This document shows, piece by piece, positions 46,030-55,478 of a stretch of DNA of 64,000 nucleotides (the first letter of the stretch is position 1; every line of letters starts with the position of its first letter). The position numbers and the translations under genes were made by a program. The stretch covers positions 1,364,001-1,428,000 of the forward strand of contig JADJQN010000003.1 of NCBI GenBank assembly GCA_016712745.1. The letters run 5' to 3'. The stretch is from Sandaracinaceae bacterium (lineage in GTDB: Bacteria; Myxococcota_A; Polyangia; Polyangiales; JADJQN01). The notes beneath the pieces are model-generated. The model made no database searches. It was not told the DNA's origin and worked only from the letters and a program-made list of their open reading frames with translations.

Positions 46030-47118
46030 ATGCCGCTACCACTTTCGCTCTTCGAACGTCTGCCCAAGACGGATCTTCACGTTCATCTCGACGGCTCACT
46101 TCGAGTCGAGACCATCCTGGAGCTGGCGGCGCGCGACGGGATCAAGCTCCCTGCCGACAACGTGGACGGGCTGCGCAAGGCGATGAACGTCGGCGAGAAC
46201 ACCGGTTCACTCGTCGAGTATTTGAAAGCGTTCGACGTGACGCTCAGGGTGATGCAGACCGAGGACTCACTCGCGCGCATTGCGTACGAGCTTGCGGAAG
46301 ATGCGGCCAAAGAGAACGTGCGCTACATGGAAGTGCGCTATTCGCCCATGCTGCACACGCGCAAGGGTTTGCGACTGACTGCGGTCGTGGAAGCTGTGTT
46401 GCAAGGCCTTCGCCAAGCACAAAAAGATCACGGCATCGAATCGAGCATTATCGTTTGCGGCATTCGCAATATCTCTCCCGAGTCATCGCTCGAGATGGCG
46501 CAGTTAGCGGTGGCTTACAAGAATCGCGGTGTAGTCGCCTTTGATTTGGCCGGTGCTGAGTACGATCACCCGCCGAAGCATCACCGCGAGGCTTTCCAGC
46601 TCATCCGAAACAACAACATCAACTGCACGATTCACGCGGGCGAAGCGTTTGGGCCCGAGTCGATCGCTCAAGCGATCCACGTGTGCGGAGCACATCGCAT
46701 TGGTCACGGCTGTCGTCTTCGCGAAGACGGCGACCTACTCCACTATGTAAACGACCATCGCGTGGCCCTCGAGTGCTGTCCTTCATCCAACGTGCAAACG
46801 GGCGCGGTGCGCGATCTCGCCAGTCATCCGCTCAAGCTCTATTACGACCTTGGTTTGCGCGTGACCGTGAACACGGACAATCGTCTCGTGACCGACACGA
46901 CCGTGAGCAAGGAGCTATGGCTCTGCCACACGCAGATGGGCCTAGAGCTTGGCGCCATCAAGCGCATCCTGCTCAATGGAATGAAGGCTGCCTTTTTGCC
47001 CTTCCACATCAAGCAAAGCATGTTGCGCCGCATGAATCAGGAGCTTTTGGCATTCGACGACAATATGCAGGTCGAAGCGGAAGCGCCGGCGAAAGCGACC
47101 ACCACACTCACTTCGTGA
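46030..47118 (+). CDS. add: Adenosine deaminase
   Basis: A 362-aa zinc hydrolase that deaminates adenosine or deoxyadenosine (adenine in some relatives). Metal ligands and catalytic residues are visible: H17 and H19 in TDLHVHLDGS, the TIHAGEAFGP segment (catalytic Glu and His ligand), IGHGCRL, and NTDNRLVTDT, where the usual metal-site Asp is D. The mature length agrees with the family. ATG 46030 is preferred to GTG 46027. A 16-nt gap leads to tatD on the same strand. Confidence 0.93.
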   Translation: MPLPLSLFERLPKTDLHVHLDGSLRVETILELAARDGIKLPADNVDGLRKAMNVGENTGSLVEYLKAFDVTLRVMQTEDSLARIAYELAEDAAKENVRYMEVRYSPMLHTRKGLRLTAVVEAVLQGLRQAQKDHGIESSIIVCGIRNISPESSLEMAQLAVAYKNRGVVAFDLAGAEYDHPPKHHREAFQLIRNNNINCTIHAGEAFGPESIAQAIHVCGAHRIGHGCRLREDGDLLHYVNDHRVALECCPSSNVQTGAVRDLASHPLKLYYDLGLRVTVNTDNRLVTDTTVSKELWLCHTQMGLELGAIKRILLNGMKAAFLPFHIKQSMLRRMNQELLAFDDNMQVEAEAPAKATTTLTS

Positions 47119-47134
47119 GCTGGAGACTCACCTC

Positions 47135-47923
47135 GTGAGCTGGGTGGACTCGCATTGTCACTTGGACTTTGCGGTATTTGACGAGGACCGCGAGGCGGTA
47201 CTCGAGCGCGCACGAGAAGCGGGCGTGGAGCGCGTGGTGATCGCGGCGACCGAGCCTTCGGGGTGGGCGAAGATTGCAGCCCTGCGTGATGGACATTCGA
47301 TGGTCAGCGCCACCGTGGGCATTCATCCGCAGTGGATTGCGCGTTTGGGTCCCGATGGTACGCGCGCAGGACTCAAAGCCCTTCACGACGCGGCAGAGAG
47401 CCTGAAGGCATGCGCCATTGGCGAGTTTGGCTTCGACGGCAACGTCGCGAAGGAAGGCGTGACACTTGAGGAGCAAGCGCGCGTTGCAGATGCGCACATC
47501 GATGTCGCGAATGCGTTGAAGCTGCCTGTGATATTGCACATCTATCGCGCACACGAATTTGCGCTTCGCTATCTGGAAACACGTGGAGCACTTGCAAGCG
47601 GTGGCGTCGTACACAGCTACAGCGGAGCGCGAGACTTCGTGCCGCGTTATGTCGATCTCAATTTACACTTGAGCTTCGCCGGCGCTTTGACACGCCCCAA
47701 TGCCAAGCGACCCTTGGACGCGTTGCGCGCCGTTCCGCGTGAACGTCTGCTTCTCGAAACGGATTGCCCCGATCAAACCCCGAGTGGCGCGTCCGCGAAT
47801 CGCAACGAACCCGCCGAGCTTCTGCGTATTGCCGCCGTGGTGGCCCGGGAGCTCGGGGTCTCTCTCGATGCGCTTGCGCAACTCACGACGCAAAACGCGC
47901 GAGCATTGTTTGGCGCTGCCTAG
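47135..47923 (+). CDS. TatD family metal-dependent deoxyribonuclease/hydrolase
   Basis: A 262-aa TIM-barrel hydrolase starting at GTG 47135. The metal site includes DSHCHLD at the N-terminus, AIGEFGFD (Glu), PVILHIY (His), GVVHSYSG (His) and LLETDCPDQTP (Asp). TatD proteins are 3'-5' DNases or related phosphoesterases. One nucleotide separates its stop from the 3' end of the opposing tRNA gene. Confidence 0.9.
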   Translation: MSWVDSHCHLDFAVFDEDREAVLERAREAGVERVVIAATEPSGWAKIAALRDGHSMVSATVGIHPQWIARLGPDGTRAGLKALHDAAESLKACAIGEFGFDGNVAKEGVTLEEQARVADAHIDVANALKLPVILHIYRAHEFALRYLETRGALASGGVVHSYSGARDFVPRYVDLNLHLSFAGALTRPNAKRPLDALRAVPRERLLLETDCPDQTPSGASANRNEPAELLRIAAVVARELGVSLDALAQLTTQNARALFGAA

Positions 47924-47924
47924 T

Positions 47925-47998
47925 TGGTTCCCGAGGATGGATTCGAACCATCATTCGTGGATTCAAAGTCCACTGTCCTGCCTTTAGACGACCCGGGA
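47925..47998 (-). tRNA. tRNA-Gln (anticodon TTG), CCA encoded
   Basis: The minus strand folds as a complete cloverleaf: acceptor TCCCGGG/CTCGGGA (one G-T wobble), D stem GTCT/GGAC, anticodon stem GTGGA/TCCAC around loop CTTTGAA, which gives anticodon TTG, and T stem GATGG/CCATC around TTCGAAT. The discriminator is A and CCA is encoded (47925-47927). Confidence 0.95.
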
Positions 47999-48083
47999 AA
48001 AGAGCGGCGGAGGATAGCGAAAAACATTGCCGCGTGCACGCTTTGCGAAAAGAAGGCGGCCCGCGTAGCGTACGATCGCTCTC

Positions 48084-48791
48084 ATGCGGCGCGATTTGCC
48101 CGAAGTCGAATCTCTTTTGGGAAAGAAAGCGGAATCTCCCTATCCGCCCGCCGTCGTCATTGAGGCCCTTTCACCGCTTGTAAGTGACGAGCGACACGCG
48201 CGCATCGAGTCGGTTCTCAACGGGCGAACGCGCGATGTGATTCCCGTACTCGAGGGTTTGACGGACCCTCACAATACCGCCGCTGTACTGCGCAGCGCTG
48301 ATGCGTTCGGCATTCAGGAAGTTCACGTCATCGACGAGGCGTCACGCTTTGTCGCTTCGATCCGAGTCACGAAAGGCACAGAGCGTTGGCTCGACATCGT
48401 CCGTAGTAACGACACCCTCTCAGCCGTGCGCGCGCTGCAATCTCGCGGGTACAAGGTGCTCTACGCGTCGATGGAAGGCAGTATGACGCCCGAAGATTTG
48501 GCGAGCATCGACAAGGTCGCCATCGTCTTTGGCAACGAGCATGCGGGCGTGAGCGAATCGATGCGGCAAGCCGCGGATGGCAGCTATCGAATTGCCATGC
48601 GCGGCTTCGTAGAGAGTTTAAATGTCTCAGTCGCGGCAGGGATCACCCTTCATGAAGCGATGCGAAATCGGACACCGCATCTCGACGCCGAGGATCGCTT
48701 GGCACTTCGCGCGCGGTTTTTGATGGTCTCGGTCGACCGGGCCGAAATGGTTGTCGACGAATTCGCGCGCCGCGCCGCAAAAGAGGAATAA
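48084..48791 (+). CDS. trmH: SpoU-family tRNA (guanosine-2'-O)-methyltransferase, TrmH-like
   Basis: A 235-aa SPOUT methyltransferase. The three SpoU motifs are DPHNTAAVLRSADAFG (motif 1), IVFGNEHAGVSESM (motif 2) and ESLNVSVAAGITLHEA (motif 3), which build the trefoil-knot SAM site. The N-terminal extension of about 55 residues and C-terminal helices fit TrmH, which methylates G18 of tRNA. Assignment to another SpoU enzyme such as a rRNA methylase is less likely. It follows the tRNA gene on the opposite strand. Confidence 0.85.
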   Translation: MRRDLPEVESLLGKKAESPYPPAVVIEALSPLVSDERHARIESVLNGRTRDVIPVLEGLTDPHNTAAVLRSADAFGIQEVHVIDEASRFVASIRVTKGTERWLDIVRSNDTLSAVRALQSRGYKVLYASMEGSMTPEDLASIDKVAIVFGNEHAGVSESMRQAADGSYRIAMRGFVESLNVSVAAGITLHEAMRNRTPHLDAEDRLALRARFLMVSVDRAEMVVDEFARRAAKEE

Positions 48792-48850
48792 TCCTGCTTC
48801 GCCGCAGATTTGTTTCTTCGGTGCACCGTCAGTAAGGTCCCAACGTTCGG

Positions 48851-51265
48851 ATGCAACCGTCTCGCGATTCGCAACCACCGCCGCAAAACCGCAAACCGAA
48901 GATCTCGGTGAAGCCAAAGGCTGCGCGCGGCTCGTTCTTGGGACGACTCATCCGGCGACTCTTCTGGCTTTCCCTTATCGGTATCGTTGCCGTCGTGGTC
49001 GGACTTGGCGCGCTACTCTGGTATTACGGCCGAGGCCTGCCGTCCGTGGCTTCTCTGCGGTACTACAACCCTCCGCAAGTCACCCGCGTTGTGGACCGGC
49101 ATGGCGCCGTGATTGACGAGGTCTTCACCGAGCGCCGCACGGTGGTTCCAATATCGCGTGTGCCGCGGGTGCTCGTGCTCTCGGTGCTTGCCGCCGAAGA
49201 TGCGGACTTCTATCGACATCAGGGCCTCGACTATCCGGGACTCATACGCGCGTTCGTGCGTGCTCTCATCACGGGTCGCGTGCAGGGCACCAGCACGATT
49301 ACGCAGCAGATCGTGAAGAATTTAATTCTGTCGCCGGAGCGAAGTCTTGCGCGCAAAGTGCGTGAACTGATTCTGGCGCGTCGCATCGAGCAAGAATTTT
49401 CGAAGGAAGAAATTCTCGGCCTCTACCTGAACTCGATTAACTACGGCCACGGCCGTTACGGCGTTCAAGAGGCTTCGCAGTTCTACTTTGGTAAGAACGT
49501 TCAAGATCTAAGTCTCGCCGAAGCATCGCTGCTCGCGGGCGTTCCTCAATCCCCGACACATCTTTCGCCGCGGGCCCATCCGGAGGCAGCGCGTCGCCGC
49601 CAGCTCTTCGTGCTCGGGCAGCTCGAGAGCAAGCGAGCGCAGTATTGGCCCGACCTCACGGTGGCTGAGATAGCGGCTGCGCGTGACGCCACGGTGCAGC
49701 TCGTGTCGGGCGACACCAATGAAGAACACGCTCCCGAAGTGATGCAACTTGTGCGCGAACAATTGCGCTCTATTTTGGGACGCGACGCCCTGTTGCACGG
49801 CGCGTACGTCGTACACACCACGATCGATCTTGCGCTCGAACGAGCGGCGCGTGAGGCGCTGCGTAAGGGCTTGCACGCGCTTGACGAGCGTCACGACATT
49901 CGCCCGCCCTTTCATGCGCCCCAACGTGCGCGCGCAACGCCCGCTCGTCGCTCTAGTGACGCGCTGCGCGTGGGCCGAAGCTACGATGCGGTCGTTACAC
50001 GCACCGACGATGCGACGGGTTCCGTCGTGCTCGACATCGCTGGACATGCCGCGCGCGGCAGCATGCACAATCTCGCGCGCTACAACCCCGATCACTTAAC
50101 GGCGAGCCGCTTCTTCGAGCGCGGAGCGCGCATTCGCGTGACGGTCGAGCGCATCCCGCCCGCGCAAGAACAAGGCAGCAATGTCGAAGTGCGGATCGAC
50201 CTAGGCCCTGAAGGTGCGATCCTCGTTATCGATCCGCGCACACGCGACATACTGGCCATGATCGGAGGCTATGAGCGAACGCCTGGCTATAACCGGGCCG
50301 TGCAAGCGACGCGACAACCGGGCAGCGCTTTCAAGCCCATCGTCTATGGACTTGCGATTCAATCGCGCCGCTTCACGCCCGCGACTCTCGTGCTGGACGC
50401 GCCCGAAGTCTTCGATCAGTGGCGCCCGCAAAACTACGAAACGTGGAACTACCAAGGTGCGATCCGTTTGCGTGAGGCGGTCGCACAATCGGTCAACCTC
50501 GTTGCGATTCGCGTGATTCAGGATGTAACGCCGGCGGCTGCCGTCGATTTCGCGCGCAAACTAGGCATCACGTCCGCCCTCGAGCCGACGCTTGCGCTTT
50601 CGCTGGGCGCAAGCGATGTGAAGCCCATCGAGCTTGTAAACGCCTACGCGACCTTTGCAGCAGGCGGGATGTTCGCGCAGCCTCGGCTGATCACCCGCAT
50701 CGTCGGGCCCGATGGGCGTGACATCGCACTACCCGCGCGCGAGCCCGCGCACCCCGTAATGACGCCGGCCGAAGCGTACATTCTGACGAGTATGCTCACG
50801 AGCGTCGTGCAGACGGGCACCGCGACCGGCGCGCGTCGCTTGCAGCGCGCGGTGGCTGGCAAGACAGGAACCAGCAATGAAGCGCGCGATGCATGGTTTG
50901 TCGGCTACACGCCGGACTTTGTCGCTGGGGTCTGGATTGGCTACGACGACTACCATCGCTCCTTGGGTCGTCGTGAGAGCGGCGGTCGTGCTGCAGTACC
51001 CGTGTGGCTCGACGTCATGCAAATCGCCGAACACAATCGACCGGTTGTGGACTTCCCGATGCCTAGCGGTGTTGTGACGGCCCGCATCGACCCGGCCACT
51101 GGATTGCTTGCCTACGAAGGCGAGGCGAACGCGATCGATGAAGTATTCCTTGAGGGGACTGCGCCGACGGAAAGTGCCCCTGCATCGGACATCGTCGATA
51201 CCAACACCTTCCTGCTCGAACAACTCGCGCCCACAACGGCGCAAGCCCCGGCGAGTGATCAGTGA
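48851..51265 (+). CDS. Class A penicillin-binding protein (PBP1A type)
   Basis: An 804-aa bifunctional peptidoglycan synthase. A basic cytoplasmic start and one span (LFWLSLIGIVAVVVGLGALLWYYG) precede the GT51 glycosyltransferase domain, with catalytic Glu116 in AAEDADFYRHQG and STITQQIVKNL. The transpeptidase domain has the SxxK motif SAFK (S492-K495), SVN (AQSVNLVAI) and KTGTS. It polymerises and cross-links glycan strands in the periplasm. The 3' end overlaps the histidine kinase gene by 4 nt, an unusual coupling. Confidence 0.93.
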   Translation: MQPSRDSQPPPQNRKPKISVKPKAARGSFLGRLIRRLFWLSLIGIVAVVVGLGALLWYYGRGLPSVASLRYYNPPQVTRVVDRHGAVIDEVFTERRTVVPISRVPRVLVLSVLAAEDADFYRHQGLDYPGLIRAFVRALITGRVQGTSTITQQIVKNLILSPERSLARKVRELILARRIEQEFSKEEILGLYLNSINYGHGRYGVQEASQFYFGKNVQDLSLAEASLLAGVPQSPTHLSPRAHPEAARRRQLFVLGQLESKRAQYWPDLTVAEIAAARDATVQLVSGDTNEEHAPEVMQLVREQLRSILGRDALLHGAYVVHTTIDLALERAAREALRKGLHALDERHDIRPPFHAPQRARATPARRSSDALRVGRSYDAVVTRTDDATGSVVLDIAGHAARGSMHNLARYNPDHLTASRFFERGARIRVTVERIPPAQEQGSNVEVRIDLGPEGAILVIDPRTRDILAMIGGYERTPGYNRAVQATRQPGSAFKPIVYGLAIQSRRFTPATLVLDAPEVFDQWRPQNYETWNYQGAIRLREAVAQSVNLVAIRVIQDVTPAAAVDFARKLGITSALEPTLALSLGASDVKPIELVNAYATFAAGGMFAQPRLITRIVGPDGRDIALPAREPAHPVMTPAEAYILTSMLTSVVQTGTATGARRLQRAVAGKTGTSNEARDAWFVGYTPDFVAGVWIGYDDYHRSLGRRESGGRAAVPVWLDVMQIAEHNRPVVDFPMPSGVVTARIDPATGLLAYEGEANAIDEVFLEGTAPTESAPASDIVDTNTFLLEQLAPTTAQAPASDQ

Positions 51266-52866
51266 CCATCGGCGGGGTACGGGGGCGCGTCTTTGCGATT
51301 CTGCTTTTGTGCTTCGTGCTGCCCGTATGGGTCGCAAGCTTCGTGGGCCATGGGTACGTCCTCGGTATTCTCGAACGTGCGGAACGTCGTGAAAATCAAC
51401 AGAATGCATCTGCGACTTCCGCGGCTCGGCAGTATGAGACTGCGCAGTTCGAACGCGATCGTGGTGACCTCGCGATCATTTGCGATCGGGATGTCGCCAT
51501 CGACCGCGCGATACTAAGTCTCTCTCAGGGGCATACGGAGAGGGAGGCCGCGGCAGAGCTCGACGCCGACCTTCCGATCGTGGCGCGCACGTTCAAATTC
51601 GATATTCTCTCCGTGTACACGCTCGGAACGCCAGACTCGGGCAGCTCGCGCTCCTTGGTGCACGCGGGTCCTCGTCCCCAAAGTCTGCGCACGCTCATCG
51701 ACAGTGCGCAGAGCGCCGGCGATGCAGGGTTTCAAACGCAGGTTGAGGGAAGAGACTTTCGCATGAGCTCGTGCGTTGTCAGTCGTGCAGCGGCTAGGCT
51801 TCTTGTCATCGGCGGCCGCAGGCACCTTCCGCTCGCTTCGATGTGTGCGACCGATGACGTACGCGCAGCGAGCGAGCGCGAATCCACGCGTCTGCTGGCG
51901 CACGTTGCAGCGTGGGGGGTGTCCGCCGCAGCCTTCCTGCTCGCCATCTTCATGACATGGCTCGTGTCGCGCACCGTCGAGCAACCGTTGCGTGCGCTCG
52001 AGGTCGCGGCGGGACGCGTTGCGGCGGGCGACCTGGATTCCACCATTCGCTCCACTTTCGGCGGCAAGGCGGATCGCACGATGGGCGCGTTCAACCGGAT
52101 GACGCATGAGCTCAATCGCACGCAGCAGCGCCTCTTGCGGGCTGAGCGCATTGCGGCATGGCGCGACATCGCGCGACGCATCGCACACGAGATCAAAAAT
52201 CCCCTCTTGCCGATCCAAATGAGCATTGAGACAATGCAGAAGACCTACGCGTCCAAGCATCCAGACTTCGATGAGATCTTCAAAGAGTCGACGAGCGCTA
52301 TCTTAGAAGAAGTCGATCGCTTAAAGCATATCGTGACCGAGTTTAGCCGCTTCGCGCGCATGCCCAAGCCAAACCCGGAGCAATTAGATGTGCGTGAAGT
52401 GATACAGCACGTTGTGCAAGTGCATGCCACGAGCACTGTGCCTGTCACCGCGGTGCTGCCGGCTACATTACGCAAGGTAAACGTCGACCGCGATCAGCTT
52501 GTGCAAGTTTTGGTGAACCTGGTTCAGAACGGAATCGATGCTGCAAGGGCCGCGAACGCGCAAAGTCTGAACGATGCAAAAGTAGCTGTCGAAGTGAACG
52601 ACGATCCCGTGGGCGACGGAGTCGTGATCGTTGTCCGGGACAACGGCGCTGGCATTCCGCTTGAAGCGCGCGCGCGTATTTTCGACCCGTATTTCACGAC
52701 GAAGTCACACGGCACAGGCCTCGGACTTGCCATCGTGCATCGCATCGTGAGCGACCACGGAGGCACCATCGACATCGTCGACGCTCCCTTAGGCGGGACA
52801 GAGTTTCGCGTAGTGCTCGGCCGCCAAGGTCCGCAGCAAGAGGCCGACGCTTCCGTCGTCAGCTAG
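51262..52866 (+). CDS. NtrY-like membrane sensor histidine kinase
   Basis: A 534-aa kinase starting at GTG 51262. One N-terminal membrane span (VFAILLLCFVLPVWVASFVG) and one near residue 220 (GVSAAAFLLAIFMTWLVS) enclose a periplasmic sensor domain. HAMP (RTVEQPLRALEVAAGRVAAGD) follows, then HisKA with phospho-acceptor His309 in RRIAHEIKNPLLP. The ATPase has the N-box NLVQNGIDAA, DNGAGIP and GTGLGLAIVH. The cytosolic part is closest to NtrY/NtrB type kinases. No response regulator is adjacent. Coupling to the PBP gene suggests it senses cell-wall state, which is inference. Confidence 0.92.
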   Translation: MTIGGVRGRVFAILLLCFVLPVWVASFVGHGYVLGILERAERRENQQNASATSAARQYETAQFERDRGDLAIICDRDVAIDRAILSLSQGHTEREAAAELDADLPIVARTFKFDILSVYTLGTPDSGSSRSLVHAGPRPQSLRTLIDSAQSAGDAGFQTQVEGRDFRMSSCVVSRAAARLLVIGGRRHLPLASMCATDDVRAASERESTRLLAHVAAWGVSAAAFLLAIFMTWLVSRTVEQPLRALEVAAGRVAAGDLDSTIRSTFGGKADRTMGAFNRMTHELNRTQQRLLRAERIAAWRDIARRIAHEIKNPLLPIQMSIETMQKTYASKHPDFDEIFKESTSAILEEVDRLKHIVTEFSRFARMPKPNPEQLDVREVIQHVVQVHATSTVPVTAVLPATLRKVNVDRDQLVQVLVNLVQNGIDAARAANAQSLNDAKVAVEVNDDPVGDGVVIVVRDNGAGIPLEARARIFDPYFTTKSHGTGLGLAIVHRIVSDHGGTIDIVDAPLGGTEFRVVLGRQGPQQEADASVVS

Positions 52867-52929
52867 GCCCGCGCACAGGCTTTGACCACGACCGCACTTA
52901 CTCAACACCGCACTTAGTCAACAAGGCAC

Positions 52930-53490
52930 TTAGTCAACAACGATTGCGACACGAGCGCTGCGCTGCGCAAGCTCGTACGCCACAACCGCGCGATGGTCGA
53001 CAGACGGCTCGCCAACGCCCCAGCGCGCCATGTACGAGAGTGCGTGAAGGTGCACATCGATTTGCGCGTACGTGCTTTCGGCGCAGCCGTAGCGGGGCAC
53101 GGGCGTTGCTGCGAGGTCGCGATCACCGAGGGCGCGGCCGCAGCGCGCAAGCGCAAGATCCGCCGTGGCAACGGCATCGCTTACGCGACCCGAAAGCTCG
53201 TAGGCAGTTGCCAGGCGATCGGTGAGAATCGGATCTTCGAGAAGGTGTGGGTCTGCGCTGCGAATGGTGGTGATCGCGAGGCCGGGCTGACCCAACTCAA
53301 TGTAGAGACGTGAAAGTTCGCGCGCGTGACCGATATGGGATGGGTCGGCCGCAAATTCGTCTTCGAGTGCCGAGAGGTGTTGGGTCGCAGGAGAAAGAGG
53401 ATCGAGTGCCGCAACAGGATCCGCGCTCGAAAGGCTCGCCCAGACAATGCCGAGCAGGCCGAGCAGGACCAAGTTGACTTTGACCTCCAT
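52930..53490 (-). CDS. Secreted TPR-like protein
   Basis: About 186 aa from ATG 53490, with a GGGGAGG site about 7 nt upstream. An N-terminal signal or anchor (VNLVLLGLLGIVWASLSSA) is followed by helical repeats (SALEDEFAADPSHIGHARELSRLYIELGQPGLA and TDRLATAYELSGRVSDAVATADLAL) that look like two to three TPR units. Two cysteines (RCGRA, YGCAES) may form a disulfide. Partner unknown. It is convergent with the histidine kinase gene. Confidence 0.7.
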   Translation of the reverse strand: MEVKVNLVLLGLLGIVWASLSSADPVAALDPLSPATQHLSALEDEFAADPSHIGHARELSRLYIELGQPGLAITTIRSADPHLLEDPILTDRLATAYELSGRVSDAVATADLALARCGRALGDRDLAATPVPRYGCAESTYAQIDVHLHALSYMARWGVGEPSVDHRAVVAYELAQRSARVAIVVD

Positions 53491-53717
53491 CCGGCGACCT
53501 CCCCAAGACTCACAGACCGTTAACTTCGGTTCGACACCACTGCGCTCGAAAAGTTCCAAACGGCAGATTGCAGGTTAGCTGACCCCAGTTAGATGCGCAT
53601 CCGGGGCCAACCTTAGGCCCCAGCGTATGAAAAAAGCTTGATTCAACGATTCTGACGTTTCTTAAGCGCGATTAATGCACGTTGCGCGCCACCACACCTA
53701 CACCTACCTTCTTCGCG

Positions 53718-54350
53718 ATGGCCATTAAGATTCCGCCCGGCGCCCGGGCCAGCTTCATCGCGGCGGCCATTTCGATGGTGGTGGGTATCTCTGGCACGAG
53801 CCGCTCGATCACGGCGCTCTTCGCCCCTCCTCAAGCCATGACGCGCGAGACGGGAGAGCACGAGAGCGTGGCGATGAGTCAGGCGCTCGACGAACTGAGC
53901 AACGTGATGATCGAAGAGCAGCACACGCCGATGCAGCGCGCGATCATCGGCGCCAATGCAATTGTCTCGGCCCTTCTCTTCGTCGCGGGCTTTCACCTTT
54001 GGCGGCGGCGTCGCAATGCGGTCTGGTGGATGACCCAAGCGTCGCTTGCCAATCTCGTTTACACAGCAGCGGACGTCGCGATCGACATCTTTCGCATGCA
54101 CCACTCGCCGCGTTTGGTTCGCGCGCTAAGCAACTGGATTCAAGTGACGATGGCGGCCAATAGCTCGCACGACAACACGCAGGTCCCGATTTTGTCTCGC
54201 GTGGACGTGGTCACGTTTGCGACCTTCGCTCTCATCATCGGCGGCGTTCTTCGCTCGCTCGTGCACGTCTGGATCTTCTGGCGAATCCGTCGCGACGACG
54301 TTCGAGCATTCATCGCGACCCCTCGCCCGTCAGTGCCGCCCTCTATGTGA
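53718..54350 (+). CDS. Membrane protein of unknown function
   Basis: About 210 aa from ATG 53718. Three hydrophobic segments are visible: ASFIAAAISMVVGIS, AIIGANAIVSALLFVAGFHLW and FATFALIIGGVLRSLVHVWIFW; a fourth lies near SLANLVYTAADVAIDIF. No family is recognised. The antisense ORF over this gene has no protein-like features. It faces away from the TPR-like gene. Confidence 0.68.
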   Translation: MAIKIPPGARASFIAAAISMVVGISGTSRSITALFAPPQAMTRETGEHESVAMSQALDELSNVMIEEQHTPMQRAIIGANAIVSALLFVAGFHLWRRRRNAVWWMTQASLANLVYTAADVAIDIFRMHHSPRLVRALSNWIQVTMAANSSHDNTQVPILSRVDVVTFATFALIIGGVLRSLVHVWIFWRIRRDDVRAFIATPRPSVPPSM

Positions 54351-54370
54351 CAGCGTGACAGCATCGCGAG

Positions 54371-55312
54371 CTAGCCGAGATGCGCGAGCAACTCGTCGAA
54401 CTCGCGACGCACACATGTGTAGATCGGCGTGTCGCGCTGCGTGTAGAGGCTCGATTCTGTCTCGCGAAGCTCCATCACGAGATCCAAGAAGTCCTGTGGA
54501 TAATTGCTTTCAAACGCGACGACGAAGTCCTGATCGTCGAGACCAAACGAGTAGGTCGTGTTGATCTTCACGCGGTTATATTTGTTACCGACCTGGATGT
54601 GCTGATCCATGATGCGTTGTCGCTCGTCAATCGAGAGCAAGTACCAGTGCCGCGTCTTCACAAAGGGGTAGACGAAGATGTATTTGGCGCGGCCCGGTAC
54701 AATGCGCGTGCGAGCGTCGGCGTGGTTTGCGTGCTCTTTGTCTTCGTACTGTGAGCGCTTGGTCATGGAGAGATAGGAGGCGCTTGGGGTGAGGTAGCGA
54801 CCGACGCCCGTGCGCAGCATCTCGGCTTGCATGTTTTGCAAGGCGTCCATCTCGTAGCTAATGCGCCACAACATGAGATCGCAGTCAGCGCGCACACCAA
54901 CGAGGGAGTAGCTGCGCGTGATCATGCTCTTGTCGCTCGCCCACTTGGCGTAAACATCGGCGAGGGCTTTCTTGTCGCGCGCGCGCTCTTCGTCGGGGAG
55001 ACGACGCCAAGCAGGATCGAGCTTCATGAACTGAAAGTTCACGAACTGACGCGGAACTTCTTCTGCGCCTTCGACGGGCGACCCGCGTCCGTCGCTCGAT
55101 GCTTTTTGTTCGGGGTGGTTGCCGGCTTCTTTGGAAGCGCGCGATTGCTTCATGACGTCCACGGTGACAACCGGGAGCCCTTTGAACATCGCGTAGGTCT
55201 CGACCGAACGCGCGGCAGACTTTCGAACGACAAACGGTACGTGGCGAAGCGCGGCAACGGCGGCCTCATCCCATTCCAAAGTCAGCGGCGGCAACTCGTT
55301 TTCGTCGGTCAT
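54371..55312 (-). CDS. Chlorite dismutase-family (HemQ-like) protein with N-terminal PCP_red-like domain
   Basis: A 313-aa cytosolic protein. The C-terminal part (about residues 90-313) is a chlorite-dismutase/HemQ domain: YPFVKTRHWYLLSIDERQR, MDQHI, which holds the heme-ligand His, and LDDQDFVVAFESNYPQDF. The closest functional class is coproheme decarboxylase, the final step of heme synthesis by the coproporphyrin route. The first 50 residues (LEWDEAAVAALRHVPFVVRKSAARSVE...) match the pattern of the PCP_red domain of protochlorophyllide-reductase-like proteins. A Ser/Glu/Gly-rich linker joins them. I find this fusion notable. Confidence 0.8.
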   Translation of the reverse strand: MTDENELPPLTLEWDEAAVAALRHVPFVVRKSAARSVETYAMFKGLPVVTVDVMKQSRASKEAGNHPEQKASSDGRGSPVEGAEEVPRQFVNFQFMKLDPAWRRLPDEERARDKKALADVYAKWASDKSMITRSYSLVGVRADCDLMLWRISYEMDALQNMQAEMLRTGVGRYLTPSASYLSMTKRSQYEDKEHANHADARTRIVPGRAKYIFVYPFVKTRHWYLLSIDERQRIMDQHIQVGNKYNRVKINTTYSFGLDDQDFVVAFESNYPQDFLDLVMELRETESSLYTQRDTPIYTCVRREFDELLAHLG

Positions 55313-55478
55313 GACCGCACCCTAGAGTCACGCAGAGAGCGGTGCAAGGAAGGTCGCCCATCGCGGGCGGACGCTCGGGAAGTTCACACGTTTTGCGCAG
55401 CGATCTTTACAGCAGAACGCAGCGTCTACGCGAAACTACGAAGGAATTGCCCCGGCTCCCGCCGGCCTCCGCCTTGCA

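Noticed and set aside
53643..54104. Minus-strand ORF over the membrane protein gene at 53718
   Set aside because: Highly charged, no features; the plus-strand gene has clear membrane spans.
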